A stretch of DNA of 64,000 nucleotides, taken from the NCBI RefSeq assembly GCF_900142035.1, contig NZ_FQZI01000007.1, forward strand, positions 1 through 64,000, given 5' to 3'. Origin of the DNA: Flavobacterium terrae. GTDB lineage: Bacteria; Bacteroidota; Bacteroidia; Flavobacteriales; Flavobacteriaceae. Shown here piece by piece: positions 18,380 through 25,800 of the stretch. Each line of letters opens with the position of its first letter. Position 1 is the stretch's first letter. A program made the position numbers and the translations under genes. Below the pieces are notes generated by a model, which was given only the letters and a program-made list of their open reading frames with translations, ran no database searches and had not been told where the DNA came from.

Positions 18380-18915
18380 AAATACTTTCTTTTAATTTCA
18401 TCTAAAGACAATTCAGTATTGATTAAATCGCCAATTATTTTTTCTCTTAAAACATTTATATCAGTTTCAAAATATTTAGCCCAATTTGTTAACTGCAGAA
18501 TATTTCTGGCATTTTTAAGCCTTTTTTGAGTCTCTTTTGAAGTTCTTAAAATAGCCGTACCATTGTAATCAGGGTTGTTTTTATGTTGGTACAAAATATC
18601 ATTTAGCTCTTTATCCCATTCCAAATAATATAGTTTATCAAAATCGTTATCGGGATAAAAATCTTCCCAATTAGCAAAACCAACTTTAAATTTTTCTTCT
18701 GACAAATTTTTATCAATTAATCTCCATTTACTATTCGCTAATCGTCCCCAATGATTAGATAATCTGTACATTCCTTCTTCAGTGTAATAATATTTACTAC
18801 CAGATTCACTTGAATAGCTAACTTGAAAATCTTTTATACTTTGAAAACTTACCTCTTCAAAAACACAAAAAGTATTTTTAAATGAATTAGGTATAGGTCT
18901 AAAATGATTAATCAT
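18376..18915 (-). CDS. Conserved hypothetical protein (179 residues)
   Basis: The soluble product has no signal peptide or membrane helix. Its N-terminal half is rich in aromatic residues (YYYTEEGMYRLSNHWGRLAN). Its C-terminal half is charged and helical, ending in LSLDEIKRKYL. I do not recognise the family. It is divergent from the TlpA-like gene and overlaps a 46-residue downstream gene. Confidence 0.7.
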   Translation of the reverse strand: MINHFRPIPNSFKNTFCVFEEVSFQSIKDFQVSYSSESGSKYYYTEEGMYRLSNHWGRLANSKWRLIDKNLSEEKFKVGFANWEDFYPDNDFDKLYYLEWDKELNDILYQHKNNPDYNGTAILRTSKETQKRLKNARNILQLTNWAKYFETDINVLREKIIGDLINTELSLDEIKRKYL

Positions 18916-18987
18916 ACTAAATACATTATTAACAACAAAATAACATATTTTGTAGCTTAACTAAGCATAAAAATTACATAAATAAGC

Positions 18988-18995
18988 TATTTTTG
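18988..18995 (+). promoter_or_regulatory. Candidate -7 box of the TlpA-like gene
   Basis: TATTTTTG fits TAnnTTTG and lies 23 bp before the ATG at 19019. No -33 TTTG or TGTGA operator sits at the expected distance. Confidence 0.5.
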
Positions 18996-19018
18996 TGACG
19001 AATTAATTAAAATAACAA

Positions 19019-20137
19019 ATGAAAAAAATAATTTTAGTAGTCCTTGCAGGAATTTTGTTTTCTTGTAATAGTAACAGTTACAAAGTTTCAGGAGAAATAA
19101 AAGGAATTTCTGATGGTACCAAAGTGTTCCTTGAAAAACGCGACTCTTTAAAAGGAATTGTTACCATTGATACTGTAAAAATTAAAAATGGTGTTTTTAA
19201 CTTTGAGGGAGAGACTAATGAGCCTGAAATTCATAACATAAGAATAGACAATTTAAAAGGCGGATTCGTAATTGTATTAGAAAATGGAAACATTAAGGCT
19301 GAAATAAATAAAGACAGTATTTCAAAAGCCAAAATCACTGGAACATATAATAACGATGAATTACAAAAATTCAATAATCAGATTTCGAAAATTCAAACTA
19401 AAATAATGGATTTTCAAAATAAAAATAGAGCCTTGATTGTAGAAGCTCAGCAAAAAAATGATACAGCTTCTTTAAAAAAATTTCAAAAAGAATTTTCAAA
19501 ATTTGGAGATGAATTTAAAATAGTGAATGAATCATATGTTGAAAAAAGCCCAAAATCTTTTTTGTCTGCACTTCTCATTGAAGGGATGTTTGCTGAAGTA
19601 GAACCAAAAATTCAAAAAATTCAAAAATATTATGATGCACTTGCTGATGACATAAAACAAACAAAACCTGGTAAAAGAATTAAACAAAAACTAAGTAAGT
19701 TTAAATCTGTAGAAATTGGTCAAAAAGCTCCAGATTTTTCAGGACCAACACCAGATGGTAAAACAATATCATTAAAACAATCTTTAGGAAAAGTAACTAT
19801 TGTTGATTTTTGGGCGTCATGGTGCGAACCTTGTAGAAAAGAAAACCCTAATGTTGTTGCTTTGTATAATGAATTTCACTCAAAAGGACTAAATATTATT
19901 GGAGTTTCATTAGACAGAGAAGGTGGATCTGCACAATGGAAAGAAGCTATTGCAAAAGACAAGTTAGCTTGGAACCATATTTCAAATCTTAAATTCTGGG
20001 AAGATCCAATTGCAAAACAATATAATGTTCAAAGTATACCCTCAACATTTATCTTAGATAAAAACGGAATTATTGTTGCTAAAAATATTTCTGGAGCTGA
20101 ATTAAAAGCAAAAATTAGTGAATTATTAGCTAAATAA
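19019..20137 (+). CDS. TlpA-like thiol-disulfide oxidoreductase lipoprotein with DUF4369-type N-terminus
   Basis: The 372-residue product has a lipoprotein signal (lipobox LFSC). A beta-rich N-terminal DUF4369-like domain (SGEIKGISDGTKVFLEKRD) is followed by a helical linker and a C-terminal AhpC/TSA-type thioredoxin domain with active site WCEPC (Trp268 to Cys272). It is anchored in the periplasm or outer membrane and probably reduces disulfides of exported proteins or cytochrome c apoproteins. This two-domain arrangement is common in Bacteroidota. It is monocistronic, with its own terminator. Confidence 0.9.
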   Translation: MKKIILVVLAGILFSCNSNSYKVSGEIKGISDGTKVFLEKRDSLKGIVTIDTVKIKNGVFNFEGETNEPEIHNIRIDNLKGGFVIVLENGNIKAEINKDSISKAKITGTYNNDELQKFNNQISKIQTKIMDFQNKNRALIVEAQQKNDTASLKKFQKEFSKFGDEFKIVNESYVEKSPKSFLSALLIEGMFAEVEPKIQKIQKYYDALADDIKQTKPGKRIKQKLSKFKSVEIGQKAPDFSGPTPDGKTISLKQSLGKVTIVDFWASWCEPCRKENPNVVALYNEFHSKGLNIIGVSLDREGGSAQWKEAIAKDKLAWNHISNLKFWEDPIAKQYNVQSIPSTFILDKNGIIVAKNISGAELKAKISELLAK

Positions 20138-20157
20138 TAGCTTCAAAATATAGTTTT

Positions 20158-20188
20158 AAAAGCCTCATTTAATTTTGAGGCTTTTTTA
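20158..20188 (+). terminator. Rho-independent terminator after the TlpA-like gene
   Basis: AAAAGCCTCA / TGAGGCTTTT stem with a short loop and T tract. Confidence 0.9.
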
Positions 20189-20242
20189 TTTTATTTATAT
20201 CCAAAGACTTACAAAAAAGTTGAAAATAAAGTGCATTTTTTG

Positions 20243-20273
20243 TTTGCAAACAAAAAAAACAATTCTATATTTG
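20243..20273 (+). promoter_or_regulatory. tRNA-Tyr promoter (TTTG-N19-TATATTTG)
   Basis: TTTG at 20243-20246 and TATATTTG at 20266-20273 are separated by exactly 19 bp. This is a full match to the Bacteroidota housekeeping promoter, about 36 bp before the tRNA. Confidence 0.85.
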
Positions 20274-20308
20274 CAACCGCTTTGAAGGCGAACTATTAAA
20301 CAATAGTT

Positions 20309-20389
20309 GGGGAGATACTCAAGCGGCCAACGAGGACGGACTGTAAATCCGTTGGGAAACCTTCGCAGGTTCGAATCCTGCTCTCCCCA
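20309..20389 (+). tRNA. tRNA-Tyr (anticodon GTA)
   Basis: The acceptor arms GGGGAGA (20309-20315) and TCTCCCC (20382-20388) pair, with discriminator A at 20389. The anticodon stem-loop ACGGACTGTAAATCCGT presents GTA at 20343-20345. A long class II variable arm precedes the T arm AGGTTCGAATCCT, as expected for bacterial tRNA-Tyr. CCA is not encoded. An integrase gene 270 bp downstream suggests that the 3' end is an attachment site. Confidence 0.97.
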
Positions 20390-20412
20390 CAAATAAAAAA
20401 ACAAACGGTATC

Positions 20413-20448
20413 AAAACCCAGTAAATCTTATGATTTTACTGGGTTTTT
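20413..20448 (+). terminator. Rho-independent terminator after tRNA-Tyr
   Basis: AAAACCCAGTAAATC pairs with GATTTTACTGGGTTTT with one bulge and is followed by T residues. Confidence 0.88.
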
Positions 20449-20503
20449 GCTTTTTAGGTACTTTCAAAATATTCATTCAATCTTAAATCTTAAGGGGAAA
20501 AAT

Positions 20504-20538
20504 CGAGACCCTTAAAAATTCTCAGATTTAGGGTCTCG
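20504..20538. repeat. Inverted repeat between tRNA-Tyr and the integrase gene
   Basis: CGAGACCCT (20504-20512) and AGGGTCTCG (20530-20538) are perfect 9-bp inverted copies, extendable by AAA/TTT past one bulged base. The 20449-20663 gap holds no gene. The hairpin could be an integrase arm or core site, or a transcription stop. Confidence 0.55.
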
Positions 20539-20663
20539 CTAAATTCACTTAAGCCTTACAAACACTGTACTATCAGCCTGTTCACTATTCGGTTCAAATG
20601 ATGTACATCTTGTTTGTTATTACTCAGAAATTTAAATTGAATAATAATTAAAAGGTTACCATT

Positions 20664-21902
20664 ATGAAAACAAAAATCACTCTTCATTTTTATGCTAAAA
20701 GCACAAAAGTGAATGCTAACGGCAAATTACCAATTTATGTTCGACTAACTGTAAATGGCCAACGACTGGAATTTAGTTCTAAAAAATTCATAGAAAAAAC
20801 GAAATGGTCATCTGAACTAGCTAAAATGAAAGGTAATACAGAAGAAGCTCGTTCAATCAATAGTTACCTTGATATGATGAGATCTAAGGTTTTGAGTGCA
20901 GAAATGGAATTACTACATAAAGAAGAGGAATTATCCATCGAAAATTTTCAATCGATACTACTTGAGAAAAATAAGAATCATAGAATGTTGATACCGGTCT
21001 TTCAAGATCATAATAATAAAATGAAAGAGCTTTTAGGTAAGAAATATGCTCCAGGAACATTACAGCGCTTTGAGGTTACTTTAAATCATATTCAGAACTT
21101 TCTTCAATGGAAATTCAATGCCACGGATATTAGAATTGATAAAATAGACCATTGCTTCATTACTGAACTTGAATTCTATTTAAGAAGCGTAAAAAACTGC
21201 AGTAATAATACATCCGTGAAGTATGTTCGTAATTTCAGAAAAATTATAAAAATCTGTTTAAATAATGATTGGTTAGAAAAGAATCCTTTTAGCAGATATG
21301 AAGGAAAAGTTATTGAAGTTGATAAAGAGTTTCTGACCGAAGAAGAGATACAAAAAATCTACACTAAAAAGTTCCCTAATACTCGTCTGGAATTAGTAAA
21401 GGATATATTTATTTTCTGTTGTTTTACCGGCTTGGCATATATCGATGTGCAACAATTACGAAAAGACCATTTGGGAATTGGCATCGATGGAAATAAATGG
21501 ATATTCAAAAACAGACAAAAAACAGATACTCGCTCTAAAATACCCTTACTCCCTATTGCGGAAGAATTGATAGAGAAGTATTCCGACCACCCGAAATGCA
21601 TAAATGAGGACAGAATTCTGCCAGTATTGAGCAATCAGAAAATGAATAGCTATCTAAAAGAAATTGGAGACGTCTGCGGCATTCCAAAAGAAATAACCTT
21701 CCATATGGCTAGACACTCTTTTGCAACCTCTGTAACACTTACTAATGGCGTGCCAATTGAAAGTGTAAGTAAAATGCTTGGTCATAAAAGTCTTAGAACT
21801 ACTCAGCACTATGCTAAGATTGTAGACAAGAGAGTGAGCGATGATATGGCTATACTAAAGCAAAAATTATCAATACAAAATCTTCAAACCAAACAAGCAT
21901 AA
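20664..21902 (+). CDS. Tyrosine-type site-specific integrase (Bacteroidota conjugative-transposon type)
   Basis: The 412-residue recombinase has an N-terminal arm-binding domain (ITLHFYAKSTKVNANGKLPI), a SAM-like core-binding domain (about 105-205) and a catalytic domain. Catalytic residues are visible in HMARHSFAT (His and Arg), MLGHKSLRTTQHYAKI (His and the nucleophilic Tyr) and a Lys in the beta-hairpin region. The first catalytic Arg is replaced: FTGLAYIDV has Ala where TGLR is usual, a substitution also known in CTnDOT-like integrases. It presumably inserts the element at the adjacent tRNA-Tyr. Confidence 0.93.
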   Translation: MKTKITLHFYAKSTKVNANGKLPIYVRLTVNGQRLEFSSKKFIEKTKWSSELAKMKGNTEEARSINSYLDMMRSKVLSAEMELLHKEEELSIENFQSILLEKNKNHRMLIPVFQDHNNKMKELLGKKYAPGTLQRFEVTLNHIQNFLQWKFNATDIRIDKIDHCFITELEFYLRSVKNCSNNTSVKYVRNFRKIIKICLNNDWLEKNPFSRYEGKVIEVDKEFLTEEEIQKIYTKKFPNTRLELVKDIFIFCCFTGLAYIDVQQLRKDHLGIGIDGNKWIFKNRQKTDTRSKIPLLPIAEELIEKYSDHPKCINEDRILPVLSNQKMNSYLKEIGDVCGIPKEITFHMARHSFATSVTLTNGVPIESVSKMLGHKSLRTTQHYAKIVDKRVSDDMAILKQKLSIQNLQTKQA

Positions 21903-21962
21903 TTAATATTCTAGGCGATTTACTAAAAATTTATCGCCTAGAATATTTCTTTAATATACCTT

Positions 21963-22166
21963 TTAGCCAATAATATGCTGTTCAATATCTTCATACTTTA
22001 AGCCTGCATATTGACAGAACTCTTCAATACTTACAAAGTTGTCTTTGGACTTATTTAAACCCTCCTTTATCTTCTGGAGAAGTCTTGTACTTTGACGGTA
22101 ACTTTTCCCTGTAATACGTTGTATGTCCTTTGGGTAAATACATACTCTTTTAGGCTCTGATTTCAT
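21963..22166 (-). CDS. Small helix-turn-helix protein, possible excision or regulatory factor
   Basis: The 67-residue protein contains YPKDIQRITGKSYRQSTRLL, a pattern seen in small Bacteroidota DNA-binding proteins accompanying integrases. It converges on the integrase gene, with 60 bp between stop codons. It may assist excision or repress the element, which is inference from context. The 266 bp upstream of it (22167-22432) contain no gene. Confidence 0.65.
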   Translation of the reverse strand: MKSEPKRVCIYPKDIQRITGKSYRQSTRLLQKIKEGLNKSKDNFVSIEEFCQYAGLKYEDIEQHIIG

Positions 22167-22432
22167 ACTTTATCTATGCTTTTGATATGGCTTTGCTATA
22201 CTCTATTTGTTGTCTTGAAGAGCTAAAATAGATAATTATTAGAATCGTTTTCGATGGTCATTTATGTTTTGTTTGGACATTTATATCATTTGATGTCATT
22301 TGGTTTAATATGATTAATTAAAGTGTTTTATTAATTATAATATTTGTTCTCAAATCCTTCAGGAATTGTTGCAACAAGATGAAGATTTATGAATTTGAAC
22401 ACGAATTATTAATCTAATCTATTTAAAATATT

Positions 22433-23188
22433 ATGGCTAGACAGAAAGGCATAATTAAACTAAAAGGTACTATCGGGGATATTACTTTTTATAAAACACA
22501 AGACGGGCATTTGGCTCGAGAAAAAGGCGGAATTGATGCGAGCAGAATTGCGAGTGATCCAGCTTTTCAGAGAACAAGAGAAAACGGTTCTGAGTTTGGA
22601 AGAGCCGGAAAAGCCGGTAAGGTTTTGAGAACATCATTAAGAGGTTTGCTTTTAAATTCTGCCGATGGTAGAATGGTAAGCCGATTGACGCAGCGAATGG
22701 TAAAAGTTATTCAGGCTGACACAACCAGCGAGCGTGGTTTAAGAAATGTTATCGATGGTGAGGCTGAATTGCTGGCAGGTTTTGAATTCAACATTAGAGG
22801 AAAGTTGGGAACCAGTTTATTTGCTCCTTTTGTAGCAACCATTGATAGAGTAACTGGGGAAATCAAAGTTGATTTGGCTTCATTTATACCATCGAATATG
22901 ATTGCTGCACCAACTGGAACAACGCACTTTAAAATTATTTCTGCGGGTACTGAAATCGATTTTGAAGCAGAAACTTTTGTTGAAGCTCATTCCGAAACGG
23001 CTATTTTGCCTTGGGATACTACAGCAACTGCCGCTATCAGTCAAACGAATTTGGTAACTGCGAATAGTACACATCCTTTATTTTTAGCATTAGGGATTGA
23101 GTTCTATCAACAGGTAAATGGTCAAATGTATCCTTTGAAAAATGGGGCTTTTAACCCATTGGCTTTGGTTTCTGTAAGTGGATTGTAA
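22433..23188 (+). CDS. Hypothetical 251-residue protein, possible structural protein of a mobile element
   Basis: The product starts MARQKGIIKLKGTIGDITFY and has a basic N-terminal third (RTRENGSEFGRAGKAGKVLR). The rest is beta-rich and threonine/alanine-rich, without signal peptide or membrane helix. I have the impression of related proteins in other Flavobacteriia, but no function is known to me. It heads a run with two tiny membrane proteins (29-bp gap, then a 14-bp overlap). A phage- or satellite-like capsid or particle protein followed by holin-like proteins would fit, but this is speculation. Confidence 0.7.
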   Translation: MARQKGIIKLKGTIGDITFYKTQDGHLAREKGGIDASRIASDPAFQRTRENGSEFGRAGKAGKVLRTSLRGLLLNSADGRMVSRLTQRMVKVIQADTTSERGLRNVIDGEAELLAGFEFNIRGKLGTSLFAPFVATIDRVTGEIKVDLASFIPSNMIAAPTGTTHFKIISAGTEIDFEAETFVEAHSETAILPWDTTATAAISQTNLVTANSTHPLFLALGIEFYQQVNGQMYPLKNGAFNPLALVSVSGL

Positions 23189-23216
23189 TAGTGTCTAATC
23201 TTAAAATAGAGAATTT

Positions 23217-23495
23217 ATGAACATTGTAGAGAGAGCTAAGGCTCCAACACCAAAGTTTTTCAGAGTTTTGAGAACCGTAGGTTTAGCATTATTGGCGGTA
23301 AGTGGTAGCATTGTTGCTGCTCCAGTAGCTTTGCCTGCGATTGTAGTTACAGTAGCTGGTTATGCTGCAGTTGCTGGTACTGTATTATCTGCTGTAAGTC
23401 AGGTTACGGTTGATGATGATGCAAAGCGTGAGCAGGAAATTGTAAAACGACTGCAGGAAGAAAACAAATATTTACCTCGTGATGGAATCAAATAA
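23217..23495 (+). CDS. Small membrane protein with two hydrophobic segments
   Basis: The 92-residue protein has a basic N-terminus (APTPKFFRVLRTVG), two alanine/valine-rich hydrophobic stretches (about 21-40 and 42-62) and a charged C-terminal tail. Size and topology resemble phage holins or small pore-formers, but no family is recognised. It lies 28 bp after the 251-residue gene and overlaps the next gene by 14 bp. Confidence 0.65.
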   Translation: MNIVERAKAPTPKFFRVLRTVGLALLAVSGSIVAAPVALPAIVVTVAGYAAVAGTVLSAVSQVTVDDDAKREQEIVKRLQEENKYLPRDGIK

Positions 23496-23658
23496 TTCAA
23501 TCCATGCGGGAACTGCAGCCGGAACCGTTTTAAGTATAGTGCCTAATATCAGTTCCGAAGATATTTTAAAAACGATTGTTTTGGCAATTGTCGGAGCAAT
23601 TGTAAGTTTTACAGTCTCGTTACTATTAAAGAGGCTGACAAAATTCAAAAATAAATAG
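23482..23658 (+). CDS. 58-residue single-span membrane protein
   Basis: This short frame begins at the ATG at 23482 inside the end of the preceding gene. It encodes MESNNSIHAGTAAGTVLSIV, a hydrophobic helix (ILKTIVLAIVGAIVSFTVSLL) and a basic tail (KRLTKFKNK). The 14-bp overlap and the amphipathic/basic end resemble small holin-like or toxin-like proteins. No family is recognised. A terminator follows at 23718. Confidence 0.6.
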   Translation: MESNNSIHAGTAAGTVLSIVPNISSEDILKTIVLAIVGAIVSFTVSLLLKRLTKFKNK

Positions 23659-23717
23659 TGCTTCGATGTACTCAGCAACCATCCGGTTTTGATTGGTAAC
23701 CTTTTCCGGATAATTAG

Positions 23718-23746
23718 AAAGCCTGGTCACGTGATCAGGCTTTTTT
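23718..23746 (+). terminator. Rho-independent terminator after the three-gene run
   Basis: AAAGCCTG / CAGGCTTT stem with a 10-base loop and TTTTTT tail. Confidence 0.85.
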
Positions 23747-23751
23747 GTATG

Positions 23752-23931
23752 CTATCCTTCCTGAAATTGATTTAACGTTACTTCTTCAATTACTACCTCA
23801 GCATCTGAAGTATACAATCCGTTATACTTTGCAATATCGACGGCTTTAATTCTGCTGTCGAATATTCCAAAATAAATTCTCGATGATTTGGTTTTCCAAA
23901 CATCTGTTTGGTACAAAATAAATAGTGTCAT
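23752..23931 (-). CDS. Small hypothetical protein (59 residues)
   Basis: The frame encodes MTLFILYQTDVWKTKSSRIY followed by a beta-rich, acidic C-terminal part. It lies 27 bp downstream of the DUF6943-like gene in the same direction and ends 5 bp from a terminator, so it is probably the second gene of a two-gene unit. The family is not recognised. Confidence 0.55.
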   Translation of the reverse strand: MTLFILYQTDVWKTKSSRIYFGIFDSRIKAVDIAKYNGLYTSDAEVVIEEVTLNQFQEG

Positions 23932-23958
23932 AGGCTGGTTATGTTATTGGCTTTTACT

Positions 23959-24381
23959 TTATCGCTTACAGTACCTGTACAGGATAGTTCTACGCAAATC
24001 ATTAATAAGATTGATATTTTCGTGAAATTGCTTTTCCTTTAATTCCAAAAGGCGTAATGCCTGAATGTTTTTTTTGTGCTGTTCGTAATCTTCATAAATT
24101 TCTGTTACTCTTGGAAATAACTCTTTTTTAAATTCCTGCAATCGAATAAAAGGAATAACAGAACCTATTAAAAATTGATGCCAAAATTTTGATTTCCATA
24201 AACTGAAAGTTACCCAGTAGATATTTTCGCAATCTTCTTCGTTTTGGAAAATGAGTACAAAGCTATTTGTAAATGGTTCCTTCTGCGGTTTACCGCTGTT
24301 AAGTCCTTTGTTAAGGATAAATAAATGAGGTTTGCTGTAAATAGTGTCCTTTCTGTGGGTTTTAACGATGTAATTTATCAT
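23959..24381 (-). CDS. DUF6943-like hypothetical protein (140 residues)
   Basis: The soluble protein starts MINYIVKTHRKDTIYSKPHL. It contains an aromatic-rich core (NIYWVTFSLWKSKFWHQFLI), then a charged helical tail (YEDYEQHKKNIQALRLLELK). It resembles the DUF6943 family that I associate with Bacteroidota mobile elements; this is from memory. It is transcribed away from the structured-RNA region, with its start about 50 bp from the first hairpin. Confidence 0.6.
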   Translation of the reverse strand: MINYIVKTHRKDTIYSKPHLFILNKGLNSGKPQKEPFTNSFVLIFQNEEDCENIYWVTFSLWKSKFWHQFLIGSVIPFIRLQEFKKELFPRVTEIYEDYEQHKKNIQALRLLELKEKQFHENINLINDLRRTILYRYCKR

Positions 24382-24673
24382 GGCTTCGGATTTTAGTTTA
24401 ATGCTCAGTCCCTTCCTTACACAACATTTTTTTCAAAAGAAAAAAGAGTAAAAAAGAAAGCCTACTACCCCTGTGGAGGGGTTCAGAAAAGCAAGTTTTT
24501 CTGGAAAAATACTACCCGGATGGGTGGAGATTTTTACAGAAACCCGTAGGGTTTGAACTTGCTTTTTTGAAGACCGGAACTAATCTTTGCCTTCTTTTTT
24601 TCTCTTTTTTGTTTTGATTACGAATTGTTTCTTCTGAAATCCTGATCTTCATGAATTGAGAGCTAATCGTCTT

Positions 24674-24768
24674 GAAAGGGTTAGAAATTTTTGGGCATTT
24701 TGAATAAAAGAAACTTGTCAGTAAAACCAGAGTGCGTTTCAAAATGCCCAAAAATTTGTAACTCTTTC
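24674..24768 (+). repeat. 31-bp hairpin within the structured-RNA region
   Basis: The arms 24674-24704 and 24738-24768 pair at 30 of 31 positions (one G-U, one G-G mismatch) around a 33-base loop. Confidence 0.9.
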
Positions 24769-24908
24769 TTAGGACTTGATTTTTGGGGATGCCAAAAGCA
24801 GTGTTCAGTGAACAGTTAGCAGTATGCAGTGAGGTTTTTGTTCTGAAAATGGAAGGCATCTCCAAAAAATAACTATAAACCACTCCTAGTGCGGTGGCAG
24901 TAGCGGAA

Positions 24909-25101
24909 GCATGGGTATTGTTTCTTTATTTGTCAACTAAAGGTCTTCTGATTGGTTTTATGCCGGCTTGATGCCTTTATAGGTGTACAATATTCCGAAC
25001 TTCGTTTACAAGAAATTGTGATTATGGAATTGTAAGGCATTGAGCTGGCGTGAAACCAATTATGGCAATGCTACTGGCAAATAAAGAAACAATACTTATG
25101 C
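24909..25101 (+). repeat. 193-base two-part long hairpin within the structured-RNA region
   Basis: The outer helix 24909-24932 / 25078-25101 pairs at all 24 positions with two G-U. The inner helix 24951-24977 / 25034-25060 pairs at all 27 positions with five G-U. A less regular apical part of about 55 bases closes it. Confidence 0.92.
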
Positions 25102-25313
25102 GGGCAAAATTTGGCTTTGTGGGTGCTGTTTGGTTTCTGCGGTGGGATTAACTTGAATTAAAGAGAAAAGTTGCTTAGGAATTGTTACAGCGCTTACAAA
25201 GGCAATGCAAACACTACCGCTTTAAACACAAAGAAGCTAAAAACAGGAAACGGAAACTTCTTCTGGAATGAATTTAGCCTAAAAATTTCTGTTGAAAAAC
25301 TGCGCTTGTTAAA

Positions 25314-25393
25314 GGTAGTGGCGAAGGGCGGTGTTTTTGGTAGCTGGTTGGTGCGATGGAAGCTGCCAAAAATGTTGCCCTGGAGCCACTACC
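25314..25393 (+). repeat. 30-bp hairpin with four consecutive G-U pairs
   Basis: Nine pairs (25314-25322 / 25385-25393), a small internal loop, then 21 pairs (25325-25345 / 25361-25381) including five G-U, around a 15-base loop. Confidence 0.88.
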
Positions 25394-25502
25394 CTGCGCG
25401 GCTGTTTTACATAATGACATCTTATAGTGCTTGGCTTTCCAAAAATACAATAACTAGGTCTGGCATGAACTATAAGACTGCATTATGTAACACAGCTTGG
25501 GG

Positions 25503-25572
25503 AAAAAAATTACTGGCACAAGTTGCGAAGCATATGTGTTTTTGTACTAAAAACTGTGACAGTATTTTTTTT
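25503..25572 (+). terminator. Terminator-like hairpin at the 3' end of the structured-RNA region
   Basis: An A-rich arm (25503-25520) pairs with TGTGACAGTATTTTTTTT (25555-25572) at 16 of 18 positions. An inner GTTTTT/AAAAAC hairpin is also present. The T-rich 3' arm suits an intrinsic terminator. Confidence 0.55.
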
Positions 25573-25737
25573 AGAGCGTTGGCAAATAATTCTACTGAGC
25601 TACTCACATAATAAATGAAACGATTAATAATTACACTTAAGGAAATTAGCGAAATGAAGCAAACAAAGAACTTGCTTTAGGAATACTTGGACTAAAGACA
25701 GTTTTTGTGTAGCTGAATGAGATAATGACTATTATGC

Positions 25738-25777
25738 AAAAAAAAAGATGCTTACTTATTACAGCAAACATCTCTTT
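25738..25777 (-). terminator. Terminator of the minus-strand metal-efflux operon
   Basis: On the minus strand, AAAGAGATG pairs with CATCTTT around an 18-base loop and is followed by a run of nine T. It lies 24 bp after the P-type ATPase stop. Confidence 0.75.
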
Positions 25778-25800
25778 CATTTGAATAATATAACTAACAC

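Larger units (their letters stand above)
24434..25573 (+). ncRNA. Candidate large structured RNA made of successive long hairpins
   Basis: No convincing gene lies between 24382 and 25800. Instead there are at least six long helices: 24434-24462 with 24589-24616; 24674-24704 with 24738-24768; 24780-24793 with 24855-24868; 24909-24932 with 25078-25101, enclosing 24951-24977 with 25034-25060; 25314-25345 with 25361-25393; and 25401-25429 with 25469-25496. In the second to fifth helix groups I count 14 positions where the two arms differ but still pair as G-U in plus-strand RNA. None is an A-C pair, which would be expected if the minus strand were the functional RNA. This asymmetry indicates selection for plus-strand RNA structure. 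The size recalls GOLLD, ROOL and OLE RNAs, but no homology to them was recognised. Confidence 0.65.

Noticed and set aside
20195..20404. Minus-strand frame of 69 codons across tRNA-Tyr
   Set aside because: It is antisense to the tRNA and its promoter and cannot be a gene under ordinary constraints.
24512..24883. Minus-strand reading frame of 123 codons
   Set aside because: It crosses two long hairpins of the structured-RNA region, has no family resemblance, and the arm-to-arm complementarity explains its open frame better than protein coding.
24909..25101. MITE or other terminal-inverted-repeat DNA element
   Set aside because: The arm differences are all G-U in one strand, which DNA palindromes would not show, and no target-site duplication was seen.
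24434..25573. Group II intron
   Set aside because: No domain V hairpin, no GUGYG start tied to a long multi-domain fold and no reverse transcriptase gene were found.
25171..25611. Plus-strand reading frame of 146 codons
   Set aside because: It runs through the hairpins at 25314 and 25401 with unusual composition (rich in Asn, Lys and Trp) and no recognisable fold; it looks like an accidental frame inside the RNA.
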